A stretch of 42,138 nucleotides of DNA from Emmonsiellopsis sp. PD_33 (Eukaryota; Ascomycota; Eurotiomycetes; Onygenales; Ajellomycetaceae), in assembly GCA_032988165.1 (NCBI GenBank), contig JANTQF010000311.1:1-42138 (forward strand), read 5' to 3'. The notes under the pieces are model-generated. The model worked only from the letters and a program-made list of their open reading frames with translations, did not search any database and had not been told where the DNA came from. The position numbers and the translations under genes are program-made. Of the stretch, positions 1 to 11,503 are shown piece by piece. How positions within the stretch are numbered: position 1 is the first letter of the stretch; the number at the start of each line of letters is the position of its first letter.

Positions 1-2518
1 AAAAAAAAAGAAAAGAAAAAAAAGTAGCTTCCTTCCTATATAATATCCCGGACAACAAAATATCCAACACAACACGTCATGACATCTACAGCCATCTGTC
101 CAATATCTCCAAATCCAAACACAGAAAATACCAACAAACAATAGAACACCATAGACAGCTAATGCGCACGTCATACACACACACAGCTGTATTACAACAT
201 GTCGACCGCTTCCCGTAATTCTTCCCGCATTGAAATAGCTGACCTAACCGCGTCCAACGACAAACACCCCAAAGAATCAGGACCCAAACACTCGGCTCGG
301 AAGTGAGCGCGTAATAAGTGTAACACAATTTCTCTGCATGAACCCACAGTTCGTAGTAAAGCATTTCGCAGTCCTCCCGCATTTCGTGCAGACGTGGGCA
401 GACGTGTTGATGGGTCCCAATTCCTTGGTTTTTGGGGTGTGGTATTAGGGAGGATATGAGGAATGTGGGAAATATCGCATGTGTCGTAGGTCATTGAACA
501 CCGGTTCCGCCGGGTAGGTCGGAGTCGTGGACCAGCCATGCAGGTGTCGATGAAGTGAGCGTATCCAGATGAGCCTTTTCTTTTCTTTTTCTTTGTGGCC
601 GTCAGATTTCTTCTAGAGGTGATTCCTGATCCCGGCAATTGGAAGAAGGAAGCGATTGGCTTGTGGGCGGTTATTGCCACTTCTCTCTTATTCTCCCCGG
701 AATCCTTTCTTCTAGATTCTGAAAACCAGTTCAGCCTCCATTGATCTTTCGACTCAACCAATAATATCTCGTGCTGGGTTTTCATCTTCCCGTTTTTCGC
801 AATTCAACCCGCGCTGGAAACCTGCCTCCCCGCTTGTTGAGGCCGGTAATCATCCAACTCTATTCTCGTGATATACTGGCCCGGGATAACCACCAGACCA
901 ATGTACCGGCTGGTCATATTCGCCCTTACGACGTTCTTTGCCGTGGAATCTGCTTCTTCGGCGGAGTTCGCGGGGTTATCATCATTATTCGTGGGGAGAG
1001 GGATGGAGGTGGGATAGCGGTATTCCTGTGTACCGGAGAGGATTATGTTTCGGTCCTATTATTTGTTAGTTATTGGTACGGAATTTATCCCTATTTGCGA
1101 GGGTATCGCTTGGTTAGAATACTAAATATGGGGGGGGGGCTCACGTTGTCTGTGCATTTAAATGTGCCCGCAAATAGTCTGGTGTCCGTAGTATGAATGT
1201 GGAGGGTTTTGCCGAGGAGGGATTGGAGATATTCAACAGCTTTGAAGTTCTCCATGGTGTTGGGGCTGCCTGGAGGAGGAATTGGACCTGGTGGGTTTCA
1301 TCTGCAAGCTGGAGGGGAAATGTTGGCGTTGGCTATCCCGAGATCGGCGGAAAAGGAGGAGTTGGACAACTAGCCGCGCGCTTGAGTCATGTGATCATGA
1401 TGCTTTAAGGTTAGATCCCCGTTCAACTTCAACGTCAACACAAAAATCTCCCAACTGCTGAAAATATGCTGCAGAACACATTCTCTTTGAAATATTTGAT
1501 TTAGAACTTATTCCGCCCGTCGCCTGCGTCTCACGAACAATGGCAACATATATCTGCCTCTCACTACTAGTAGTAGTACCTACTAGTAGGACCTGGCGGT
1601 AGCATCAGTCTCCTTGATTTCTGTATCTCATTTTGTTCAAGTTATGAGCAGTTGCAAGGAACTTGCAAACTCATATTTGAGTAGTCAAGTTGGTCACTGG
1701 CATCCTCTTTCTGTACTTTCACATTTGAGCTTCTAGTCTTCTAGACTAACCGGGGATATCTACTAGTTCGGATGTTGGCGTCTCTCTCTGGAGATAGACA
1801 TTGAGCACTCTGTTCGGCCGGATAGTGGGACAATTGCCTACGTTTAGAAGTGACAAGAATGAGGAAGAGAAAAGGAAATATCATGTCTGCTCCCTTCATT
1901 CCTGTCAGGGCAAATGAAATGTGATATCATTAGCTGAGGTACGCCATCCGCGAATTTTGCCATACCATTCTACGAGCACCTCGTCGGCTCGACCTCTAAT
2001 CATGGAGTCAGAGACACTGACGGTGTTTACCCCCTTTAAGGATGAAAGTCCGCGGGGCTGGGGATGCCACAGTTCATTCCAAAATGGTGGAATTCCATTT
2101 GGGATCATCCATAGCTGCATCCATAATTTGGCTGATTGCGTGACTGAGATGTAATATTTCGGATATTCACTCTGACAGCTCCGAACCTACTCGAGACCAT
2201 GGCACAGCTGGGACGTCAAGTGAATACCTACCCCTCATTTCTATGTCCTACGCTTTTCAGGATTATGAATAATTGGGCTTACGCGTACGTGATAACCGCA
2301 TTCACTTTACGCGTTGACGCGCCCCATTCCCCTTTGAGGAGCTCGCCGCTCACGAAGTCCTCAACTCAACACCGCACACGAGTAACACAACACTCCGGAT
2401 TCGAATCCATTCCTTTCGTCTCATACCACTACCGTCTTTCTCTGGGCATCTTTCGTCTGATATTTGATATAGCTGATCAGCTCTCTCTGTGTACCTCCGT
2501 ACCTGACGTCCGTCAGCC
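1..2518. other. Gene-poor left flank
   Basis: No recognisable gene lies in the first 2.5 kb. It opens with an A-rich run (1-27), has a short CA repeat near 175-187, and holds several modest open frames on both strands that do not resemble known proteins (the longest, 192-785 minus, is listed separately). A 10-bp perfect palindrome CTACTAGTAG occurs twice, at 1564-1573 and 1580-1589. The last 350 bases, rich in pyrimidines, presumably contain the promoter of the gene starting at 2519. No tRNA, ribosomal or transposase signature was seen. Confidence 0.5.
192..785 (-). CDS. Doubtful hypothetical ORF, 197 aa
   Basis: An uninterrupted minus-strand frame of 197 codons starts at an ATG at 785 and ends at 192. 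The product is basic in its first half, with a KKKKRK cluster, and has an amphipathic-looking C-terminal stretch rich in Arg, Leu and Glu. I recognise no family. A frame of this length can arise by chance in a window this size, and a second overlapping minus frame (86-382) is also open, so coding status is unproven. It is listed only because it is the longest open frame in the left flank. Confidence 0.2.
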   Translation of the reverse strand: MKTQHEILLVESKDQWRLNWFSESRRKDSGENKREVAITAHKPIASFFQLPGSGITSRRNLTATKKKKRKGSSGYAHFIDTCMAGPRLRPTRRNRCSMTYDTCDISHIPHILPNTTPQKPRNWDPSTRLPTSARNAGGLRNALLRTVGSCREIVLHLLRAHFRAECLGPDSLGCLSLDAVRSAISMREELREAVDML

Positions 2519-4342
2519 ATGGCTTCTGAGGTGTATCCGCCGTTCCTCGATTTCTGGAATATACCAAACCGTCGCCATAAGTGGTGTCATATTGAGCGTG
2601 AGGTCCTAGCTGTTTTGAGGCGATTCTACACCCTCACAACGACCCAAGAGACGAAAATCTTCAACCACATGTTTGCCGAACAGCTTAAGCTTGAGGGCTA
2701 TAAGGATGGGCTTCGACGATCATCCATTAGATGCCAGATCTATGACCTGGAAAGACTCGAGCACCCAGTCTGGCTGTCTGTCCATTCTACCCCCCTAGAA
2801 GACATGAATGACGAGTACGATTCCGCTAGACATTTTATCAAGCTTGCTGCCGACGAGCTGGGTATCGATTTACGTCGACGAATGGATACCGGCAGTGCCG
2901 TGCAGCAGCAGCATCATCTCTATCCAGGTTTCCTGAAGCTACGATCATTTTTCGATATTGAAGCTCCCGAACACGAAACTACTCCATCGTCAGAAGTGCC
3001 GGGTACCAACTTTGATTTCACAACCATTACCACCTCGACCCTTGAATCACCTACAAGATCATCGACGAACGTTGGCATCCCAAACCCTGAACCAGCTGCC
3101 AGACCCTCTCCCCGATCCAGCTACAAACCCCAAATAGTTTATAGATTTTATAATGCAGACTCCAGCGGGGTTAATACCCCAACCTATTTCTCTGCCGCGC
3201 TCTGGGCCTCTGGGCCTTCACACATTCCTCATCCCTGCCTCGTTGATGAACGGATCCTTGCATCAACGGCAAAAACCCACCTTTCACGATATAATATTAA
3301 GTCACCATTCATATCAACCTTTGAGACTCCTCTGCCAGCAGTGCACCGAATGTTGACAAAGGGAAACAATGCTTCATTTGCAGTTATTGACTTATCTATG
3401 CTGGACCAAAGTAAGATATTTTCTGCACGTGCCATTCTGAAGAAGGATCCACTTGGTGAGGATATTACACATGGGTGTGGGTATGATGGACGTTCAGATT
3501 GGTTGATCTGGGGGGATATCCCAGAATCATGCATTATCTGTACCATTCCTGAAGAGAAGTTCCGGCACATCACATCAATGAATGAGGATATCTCCTGCCT
3601 CCTCCAAGTTGAAGATATTCAGTCATTCAAGGTCAATCGCTGGGGATTGAAACAGCGTCTTTCGTCAAGTCCAACAGAAATTGAATATGCTAGTGGTGAG
3701 GTGGTTGGGAAATTTCTAAGACTGGCTGGGCTCCCAGAAGAATATGGAGATGTGGTGGCTGGTCGGATATGCCAAGCATGGAAGTTCTGCTGGACAAATG
3801 AACTGGGATATAAGCGATACCTCATGGGCGTCCACGCTGCTTATGACCAGGGTACTTCAATTACGCCACATGTTGACGACGATAGCGACGATGATAGCGA
3901 CGATGGTAGCGACGATGAAATCAATGCTGAGCCTGACAATGACGACGATGCCACTAGGAGCTATGAGGGGTGCATTGAAAGCTGTGATGATATCGAACAG
4001 GATAATGGAGGTTATGACGATACCTACAATCAGACACAAGACTACTACTATGATGATGGTCAGGATGGATTCCTGGCAAGATTGGGCGAAGAGCTCCGGC
4101 AGACCGCCGCCGAAGCCGAAGCCGATTCCGAGCTGGATGATGTTGAAGATGACGACGACGACGACGATGGTGATGAAAGGACACACACTCCCTCACACAT
4201 GCCGCGACCGTTGGAACCCGGGCACATCCTGGGTCATGATGAGGATGGGAACTGGGAAATGGTTCATATAATGGACAACGGGGCTGCGGTCAGGATATTT
4301 GAAGTCGACCGTTCTAGGGTGAATCAGGCGATGGGATGGTGA
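2519..4342 (+). CDS. Fungal-specific protein, DUF7587-like, acidic tail
   Basis: Intronless, 607 residues. The N-terminus (about residues 13-80) has a Trp/Leu-rich pattern, W22...EREVL..L.RFY37, that resembles the helical region heading many fungal paralogues. A middle domain (about 205-400) carries V-Y-R209-F, S262-PFIS-T267, a hydrophobic AVID strand and GRSDW..WGDIP near 324-335. From memory this fits the fungal family labelled DUF7587, whose function is unknown to me. The C-terminal third is very acidic: DDDSDDDSDDGSDDE at 453-467 comes from GAC-GAT-AGC repeats, and a second Asp run lies near 540-553. No signal peptide or membrane segment is visible. The start at 2519 is the first Met of a continuous frame and gives the N-terminus expected of homologues. 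Large antisense frames over the acidic part are repeat artefacts. The coding call is firm; function is not known. Confidence 0.85.
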   Translation: MASEVYPPFLDFWNIPNRRHKWCHIEREVLAVLRRFYTLTTTQETKIFNHMFAEQLKLEGYKDGLRRSSIRCQIYDLERLEHPVWLSVHSTPLEDMNDEYDSARHFIKLAADELGIDLRRRMDTGSAVQQQHHLYPGFLKLRSFFDIEAPEHETTPSSEVPGTNFDFTTITTSTLESPTRSSTNVGIPNPEPAARPSPRSSYKPQIVYRFYNADSSGVNTPTYFSAALWASGPSHIPHPCLVDERILASTAKTHLSRYNIKSPFISTFETPLPAVHRMLTKGNNASFAVIDLSMLDQSKIFSARAILKKDPLGEDITHGCGYDGRSDWLIWGDIPESCIICTIPEEKFRHITSMNEDISCLLQVEDIQSFKVNRWGLKQRLSSSPTEIEYASGEVVGKFLRLAGLPEEYGDVVAGRICQAWKFCWTNELGYKRYLMGVHAAYDQGTSITPHVDDDSDDDSDDGSDDEINAEPDNDDDATRSYEGCIESCDDIEQDNGGYDDTYNQTQDYYYDDGQDGFLARLGEELRQTAAEAEADSELDDVEDDDDDDDGDERTHTPSHMPRPLEPGHILGHDEDGNWEMVHIMDNGAAVRIFEVDRSRVNQAMGW

Positions 4343-5116
4343 TTATTTAGCTCTTTCCCCTGAGGCCAACATCTGAAATCATCCGACTTGCTCCTATCCG
4401 ACGAGTCCCTTACCCGCCTATAGACTTCGAGAAATCACGGTATACTATGATGTTTGCAGCGGGTGTCGAGGCCTTTTGTTTGCTGTTTTAATGTGACTTT
4501 GTGAATTGCGTTGTTCGAGATGAGGGAAGGGCAAAAGGAAAATAAGAGAAGGGAGGCAAGGTGATCTGTTCTTTGTTAATTGTTGTCCATGTTATACCCT
4601 GCTGGTCAGTCAGTTGTTAAGTTGTCTGTATAATAATCTATTCTCACAGAGTCAGTGGTAAAGCTGTGCTTTCGCCCAAACTTCGTTCGCATGTCGATCC
4701 CCACGCATGTCACTAAAGTTAATGAGTGCTAGATAGTTATTTGAAATTTCATATGGCATTTGACAGCTAAACTCCTTACTTTAGTAATGGAATAAAATAA
4801 TCCTTCCATTCAAAGGAAAAGACAAAAAAAACGAAAAAAGAACAAAAATATGGCACAAGCCGCCCCTCGAAAAAAAGATTTTGAATCAAAGACGTCGTTT
4901 GATTCAAGGTTTGCCCCAGATATTTGTTTCGGGGAAAAAAGAAATCGTCTTGGGAGCCGTTCTTTTTCATTTCGGTGTGCTTGTCTTTTTTCTATTTTTT
5001 TTTATTCCATACCATTTCCAGGCAGGCCGCGTCGCTTGCCCGTCGTACACAAACCCCCCTTCCCCCCACTCCCATTCTCACGACCCAACCCCGAAACCCC
5101 CGAGTCAACGACACGT
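4343..5116. other. Convergent intergenic region
   Basis: This 774-bp gap separates the ends of the 607-residue gene (plus) and the ribosomal protein gene (minus). It should hold both 3' untranslated regions and polyadenylation signals. A/T-rich runs appear at 4790-4850 and 4980-5010. Short frames here have no protein-like features. Confidence 0.5.
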
Positions 5117-6059
5117 CTAGAACTTGCTGAACTGCTTCACGGCCTTACCGGTGCGGGGAAGGACGCGGAGGACGTTGAATCGGACCTAGATGAGAAAGCC
5201 GTTGTTAGCGCAAGTTTCCCATAGATAGTCAATATTCCAAAAAACCCTCTTCAAGATATCATAATGGCCGCGAACACAGTCCATTCAAATCCCGGCATGG
5301 CCAAATTCTGAGTAGTTGCTGGGTTCGAAAATTTGCCATCCCGAACCACACCACGACTAAGATATCAAGCGGGGAAAATTTTAGATCCAACACGTACAGT
5401 CTTGCTGAGAGGTCGGCACTGTCCAACGGTAACCTGATCGCCCTCCTCGAGACGGAAAGCGGGGGAGACGTGGGCGGCAATGTTCTTGTGTCTCTTCTCA
5501 TATCGGGAGTACTTGGGGATGTAGTGGAGGTATTCGCGGCGGATGATGATGGTGCGGTGCATCTTGGTCGAGACGACGGTGCCGGTCAGGATACGGCCAC
5601 GGATCGAGACGAGGCCGGTGAAGGGGCACTTCTTATCTGTGGTTTTTTATCATTCGAGTTAGAGATGTTGTTCGTATGGATTATAGCTGAAACTAGCGGG
5701 TTCGCATTGAGGCGCGGAAAACAGCATTTTGTCCAGTTATTCGGTTCAAAATAAACCGGCATATCTGCAAAATCCTGCAATCCCATCGCAACGCAGCTCT
5801 GCCCGCCAGAAACGAAATCTCAAGGCGCCCTGTCCGCGGCTGGCGCTGGATATCAGAATGCAGCGGGAACTGGCTCCGTACCGATATAGCTTCCCTCAAT
5901 GGCGCCCTTGGGGGTGCGGAATCCCAGGCCAACGTCCTTGTACCATCTCCGGCCTCCCTTTCCGACTCTCTTGCTCTTGGACTTGGACTTGGAGTTCAAG
6001 AAGATGTGCGGCTGCTTCTGGAAAGCGCGTTCCGACTGGACGGTCAACTCGGTCGCCAT
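5117..6059 (-). CDS. rps11: 40S ribosomal protein S11 (uS17), 161 aa
   Basis: Small-subunit ribosomal protein that binds 18S rRNA in the cytosolic 40S particle. Three exons join in frame: 6059-5882, 5636-5398 and 5185-5117, giving 161 residues, the usual fungal length. The N-terminus MATELTVQSERAFQKQPHIF, the block RRWYKDVGLGF, the IRGRILTG/RTIIIRREYLHYIPKY core and the C-terminal VLPRTGKAVKQFSKF are all family hallmarks. Introns begin GTACGG and GTACGT and end ACAG and CTAG. Both exon junctions restore the conserved sequence exactly (IDKK; KTVRFN). The second intron is 212 nt, long for this window. The gene is divergent from spc7, sharing about 400 bp of promoter that contains CTAGG-type palindromes. 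Confidence 0.97.
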
Positions 6060-6463
6060 GCTTGCGAAAGATCAAAATCCGACACTGACTCGCGGGGGGT
6101 GCTCGAGGTGGATGGATTTTTCGCGGGGGGGTGTCGTGGGTGGTCGATGGCGATGTCGTCGTCGATATTGAAGTTTTGTGCGGTGTGAAGTTCTCGAATT
6201 GAATGTGGGAGCGCGGGAACGACGCTAGGCCGCGCCGGGCCTAGCGCGGCTCGGCTAGGGCTTTTTGGTTTGTTTACGCGCTAGGCCCGATGCGGAGCTG
6301 TCCTCCACGCGCCGACGACATGTTGACCTCGACAACGTCAACCCTCCGCATCGCCCTTTTATACCGCTGTGTATGCGCAATGTCGGGCGCCAATATACAC
6401 GATTGCCACTGCTAGAAGTGGAATTCCGCCTTCCTCGGACCACACAGCCCCCGCCCTCCCACA
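6060..6463. promoter_or_regulatory. Bidirectional promoter, rps11 / spc7
   Basis: The 404 bp between the two divergent start codons form a GC-rich shared promoter. Between 6223 and 6288 the core GCTAGG (or its complement) appears four times: 6224-6230, 6239-6245, 6254-6261 and 6280-6288. The first two form a perfect 9-bp inverted repeat, CGCTAGGCC-gcgccg-GGCCTAGCG (6223-6246). Clustered, palindromic sites beside a ribosomal protein gene suggest binding sites for a ribosomal-protein gene regulator; which factor is inference only. Confidence 0.55.
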
Positions 6464-9400
6464 ATGGCCCCCCCAATGCCCGAGTCCGCGGGGTCCGCCC
6501 GCGTTCGATCCCGCCGGTCTTTCGCCCAGATGCCCCGGCCAGGTATTGGATCCGGCATTGATAAAGAGAATATGACGGCGGACATCAGCGCGATTAATGA
6601 CCAGAGAGCTGCGCCCCAGAAACCCGCCGGAAGGGATAAGAAGCTGCGCAGCAAAAGTCTGGGACCCGGCGGCTTGGATGCCCTACACAATGGCCATGGC
6701 AATGGCAATAGACGAAAGGTACGCCGGTTTATGTTGCTTTATTCGCTACTGCTCGCGGTTTTGAAGACTAAATCTCCTTTTAGTCAACTGCGCAATTCCC
6801 TCTCAAATCTATCCTTAAACCTACGGTACCCGTCTCTCCTCTGAGAAATATTCCATCCTTCGAAGAGACCCGCAGGCGAACCCCAGCCCGAAGCCCCCAG
6901 CGCAGCTCAAGACCCCGCCAATCCAATAACCCAAATCGCGCTGACGATCCACTTGATGACTCGTCTACGCCCCCCACTGCCACCGTTGTTGGGACTGATA
7001 ATCTGGCCAACCCATTTGACGGTTTCAACCCCTCGTCTGTGATACGCAATGCCACAGTAGCCCTCCACACGGAGGAGGAACAGCAAGCCGCTGCGAGGGA
7101 GAGGGAGGAAAAAGACCAGCGGGAGCGCGAGAAACAAGCTATTTTAGACCATCGAGCAGCAAGGCGAAAATCCATGGGTAGGTTTTGAAGACCCGATGTT
7201 GTGTTAAGTCGCATGGAACTAACAATGTTAAAGCAAACCGCCGGGTATCGTTCGCTCCTGAAGCTACACTTCACACATGGAATGTAGTTGAATTAGCCGA
7301 GGATTCGACGGCGTCTTCCGCTTCTACCAATTCGACCAGACGAGCCTCTACTTTAACCGCGGATCAATCGGCTCACCCCTCTACCCATGCCGACGCCACT
7401 GATCCTTCGTCTGAGCAAGTTGACTATCCCACCCTCCCTGCAGCCCCTGACCAGCAAACGAAGTCGGATCGAAACTCTTCGGCCTCCCGGAGAGATTCAT
7501 TTAGTCCAGACCCCGCAGAGACGTTCTCCTCGAGTCCATTTAGCGGGAGCTCAGCAGCGGGAAGTGATGATACTGGAGTAGCAAGTCTAGGTGCTGTCAA
7601 TGAAGATGATCAAACGGATTCTGACAGCGACGATGATGGCGCAACAGTTATGAGCATAGAAAATATGACGGAACGATCTATATCCTCACCCCATTCGGAT
7701 GCCTCAAGCACGAGCTCTAGCACAAGACTTGAGCGATCCTTGCGACAGGCTGCTAAAGAGGCTGGAACTAAAGGGATTGACTTTGATGAGAATGGCGACC
7801 TATCTATGGAATTCGCGAATCATGAAATCGCCGGGGCTTTCCAACCTTGGGTGAAGAAAACGGACAAAGTCGATTTCGATCTGGATGATTTAAGCGCTCG
7901 ACAGGACCAGGAGAACTTAAATCCACTTGCGCAACCTCTATCAGAGTATCGACCGAGTAGTAGACAATCCTATGTTAACTATGATGAGAGCGATGCAGAC
8001 ATGAGTATGGAAATAACTAGAGCGATGGGAGGGATTATCCGGCAAGAACAAGATAGTCCATCTCCATCAAAACCTCGTCGCAAGTCCGTGGCCCCAAACG
8101 AGAGCCGCCGAAATTCACTACGCCGATTGTCGACAGAGGAAACTACAAACCTTGGAGACCAGACAATGGAGTTCACGAATGTGGTTGGTGGCATTGCACA
8201 AAATTTGTCTCCTTCCAGAGATTTCTCTGAAGATAGCGGCGCGGAAGAGAATGAAGAGATGACTATGGAGTTTACCTCAGTTTTGGGAGGTATTCAAAAG
8301 GCGAATATCCAGCGGGATCCCTCTGAAGAGTATGAGCAACAAGCCGAGGAACCTATCGAGTATGAACCCGAAGTTTTCGACCAAGAAGCCGACGATGAAG
8401 ATATGGAGATGACTGGCGCATTGGGCGGTATCCTTCCCCCAATAGAAGAGCAAACAGAACCCGAAGATAATGATGAAACCATGGGTATGGAGATGACGAA
8501 TGCTCTGGGCAAGATTTTACCGCCTCAGTTCAATTTCAATAACAGATGGCAAGGGAAAGCCTTGATGGAACTGGAGACTGATGCTGGGCAGCTAGCTAGT
8601 TCGCCATTCCAAGAAAATATCGTGGCCTCCCCTCCAAAAAGTATTGGCAGTCAACAAAAAGCCATGGAGACCGAATCTACTAGCCCCACCATCGAGGGTG
8701 TGAAACGCAGGCAGGACCGAAGAAGCGTGGGTGCAAGGGAGTCTACTACTCCTAGAGGTGACTCTCGTCAATCGTCCCCTGTAAGATCGCCATCAAAGTC
8801 GCCAGTGAAAAAACCATCTACACCATCGAAACAGAGAACACCACCAGGAGCTAGACCTTCGACGCCAGGAAAAACACCACCGTCGGCCAATGTCGCATTC
8901 CGCAGCGCCTCCCCGAAAAAATTGTTCAAACCCGAACTTCGTCGAGCGTCTGTCCAGAATACACCACCCACAGCCAATAAACTCTTTCACCAGGATGGCC
9001 TTACCGGCCAGACGACTCCATCCTTCGTACTTAGACCCAATAGGCGGCCTTCCTCCGGCCTTGGTATTGATAGAGAAGGATTAGGTTCACCCCGTGTAGC
9101 AGAAATTCTTGATAGGCGACGTTCCATAGGCGAAGATGCGCAAGATTTCGTACCTCAGGGTCAGCCTACCAGAGGTGTACGATTCGATGATCCTCGAGTC
9201 CTCGAGGAAGAAGTTGATAGGGAGCAAGATCAGGAGAAACAAAGGCAATATAACGTGTCTGAAACTCACGCCCAGGGACAGAAAGAGCCGACTCTCAACC
9301 TGAGAGAGATGATACAAAGCCTAACTCCTAAAAAGAACAAATTTAAGGGCCGGAAAAGTTTGCATGTTGGTGCAGCGGTAGGACTCCTTGGGAAGCGCCC

Positions 9401-11503
9401 AGCGGAGTTGGACGAGGACGATGAAGAGGAAGAATACTCCCCGAAACGACTAAGAGGTCGTGAAGGAAGCCCTGTCAAAAATGTCAAACTTCCCGCCCCT
9501 CCATCCAAGGATGAAACGGTACGGCGAACGACTCGGGTATCGAGCCACAATGGGCCTGTATCGTCTCCCGTTAAGTTTGGTTCCACAACACCTAAAGGAG
9601 CTCCTCGTTTTGGGGACATAGAGATACCCACCAGTGAGCAGTATGATAATCAGAACTCTGCTTCTGGTTCAGCTGCCAACCAAGGCGAGTCTCCAAATCA
9701 AGATGAACCAGAGGTCGCACCGCTACAGCTCCAGGAGTTCCTCGACATGACGAATATACATTTCATGGAGTTGACAACGACGAAGCGGAGACATACTTTG
9801 GCCCCTGGAAGTGACAAGAAACGTGCTGCGAGCATCGGGAATGAAGCGGCAAAAGGTATCAGCCTGGAAGATTGTGTAGCGGCTGGATTCTGTACAGTAC
9901 CGATGCTTGAATTATACCAACACGTAAGTGTGTTAGTCGTTCATTCCCTTCCACTAAACTAACGGTTTATAGTCTTGTCGCGAACTGAAGTCCTACATAT
10001 CAGAAGGCCGCCAAATCATTCGCTCTATCGAGACTGAAACATACGCAGACAACCCTCCACTGTTTCAAGAATATGTTACCGCTCCACCAGATATTCGCCT
10101 ACTAATGGACAACCAATTCCGCAACGTTAAGACTCATGCGCGACTTTTGAGCAAATCTATGTGGTATGAGTGGCGAATGAAGCTTTTGGAGGGACTCAAA
10201 GAAGGGCTTAACCGTCACGTTGAGGAAATGCAGAACGATGAATCTATCCTGTCCAAAAAGGAGGAATTGCTAGACCGTACAGTGCCAGTCTTGGTCGAAA
10301 AGCATGCAAAGCTCGAAGTCGAAGCTCGCAACCTACAACAAGCCGCCGAAGAAATGGAAAACAGTGACAAGGAAGAACTTCATAAGGCTCGTGAGAGGTT
10401 AGCCGCAGTTGATGCTGAGATTGCTGCAAAGAAGAAGTTACTTGAAGAGTCGCAAAGTGACCTGGAGAACAAAAACAACATAATACAAGCTGGGGCTGAG
10501 TTGAAGATGGAGTATTTGGCCCAAATTCGCGAGGCAGAGCGGGTTAGGGAAGAGTGCCGTGGTTGGAGCGTGAAGGAGGTACAGGTTCTGAAAGGTGAGC
10601 AGATGCATCCATCACACAATACTTTTATTGCGCTCCTAACAAAAATTAGCTTCCGTTCGCGCGCTAGAAGCCCAAACCGGATGGAGTATCTTATCCGCTT
10701 CCTTGAAACCTAGTTCGAAATATGGAGCGGCCTTGAGAATGCGATATCGCGATGAGCTCCAGGTAGACTTTTATCCCGGTGCATTCAATATTAAACGACC
10801 CGCATCATCATCTGCAAGACGCTCTTCTCAGCCAAATAAGAATTTGCCAGTTGCCCTCAGCTACGCCCCAAACGCGGCTCAAGGAGCTCACCACACAAAT
10901 CAAGTTCCCCCTCCCGAAAAGGCTTTGATTCTCCATGCACTGCGCATGCGCACCTCAAATATTTCCCAAGCGGCCATTACCCCCAGGCAGTTCCTTGCCA
11001 GCATATCACGAGCATGGGACAAGGCTATCAATGTAGGAAACGAGATACGCGCTCTTGGATACTGCGGGATTACACGCGCGAAAGCCATTGATGTGAAATC
11101 CGAACCCGCCTTACTAGAAACGCGCTGCATGGTCCTCGGCTGGTCGACCACCGCCTCCGCTGCAACTACAGCTGAAACCGAAAACGAAACGACAAAACAC
11201 AAGCGCCGCTCTTGTACGGTCGAAAGCACGAGAGAAAGAGCAAGAATCGATGTCGACTTTATAGTCAAGCCTAGACCGGCGAGTAACGAAACGTACCCCG
11301 TCGACATGGATATTGATATCGATATTGATGTTGCCGTCAGCGTCGTCTATGGCTCGGTGAATAATGGCGGGGAAGCGCAGATTGGGGAGTTTTTGGGTAA
11401 GATGGTTAATGGGCAGAACACTGCACCCGGGTCTGGAATGCAGCTGGGGGGTGGGGTGTGGCGGGATGCGGTGAGGAAGTTTGAGAGGAGGGTTTTCGTA
11501 TAG
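6464..11503 (+). CDS. spc7: Kinetochore scaffold Spc7/KNL1, 1604 aa
   Basis: Outer-kinetochore KNL1 subunit of the KMN network; it recruits PP1 phosphatase and the Bub checkpoint proteins and joins Mis12/Ndc80 at the microtubule interface. Five exons: 6464-6718, 6784-7177, 7234-9923, 9973-10594, 10650-11503, all joins in frame. Visible in order: both PP1-docking motifs, SILK (S94-K97) and RRVSF (R219-F223); six MELT-like repeats at 408 (MEFA), 475 (MEIT), 528 and 561 (MEFT), 607 and 635 (MEMT), most followed by GGI-type residues; a Ser/Pro-rich, basic spacer; the Spc7 signature FLDMTNIHFMELTTTKRRHT (about residue 1050); a long coiled coil (about 1160-1320); and the globular C-terminus encoded by the last exon, expected to be the RWD kinetochore-targeting region. 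Exon 2 begins exactly at the codons before SILK, and the splice before RRVSF uses a 56-nt intron. The identification is secure. Confidence 0.97.

Noticed and set aside
771..1408. Two plus-strand frames of 141 and 71 codons
   Set aside because: Gly/Val/Ile-rich with no protein-like pattern, and no conserved motif.
2393..2410. tRNA B-box-like GATTCGAATCC
   Set aside because: The flanking bases cannot form a T-stem, and no A-box or acceptor stem lies at the right distance.
3857..4196. Hydrophobic or Arg/His-rich antisense frames
   Set aside because: They are mirror images of the Asp-codon repeats of the plus-strand gene.
5470..5754. Plus-strand frame of 94 codons
   Set aside because: Antisense to exon 2 of the ribosomal protein gene.
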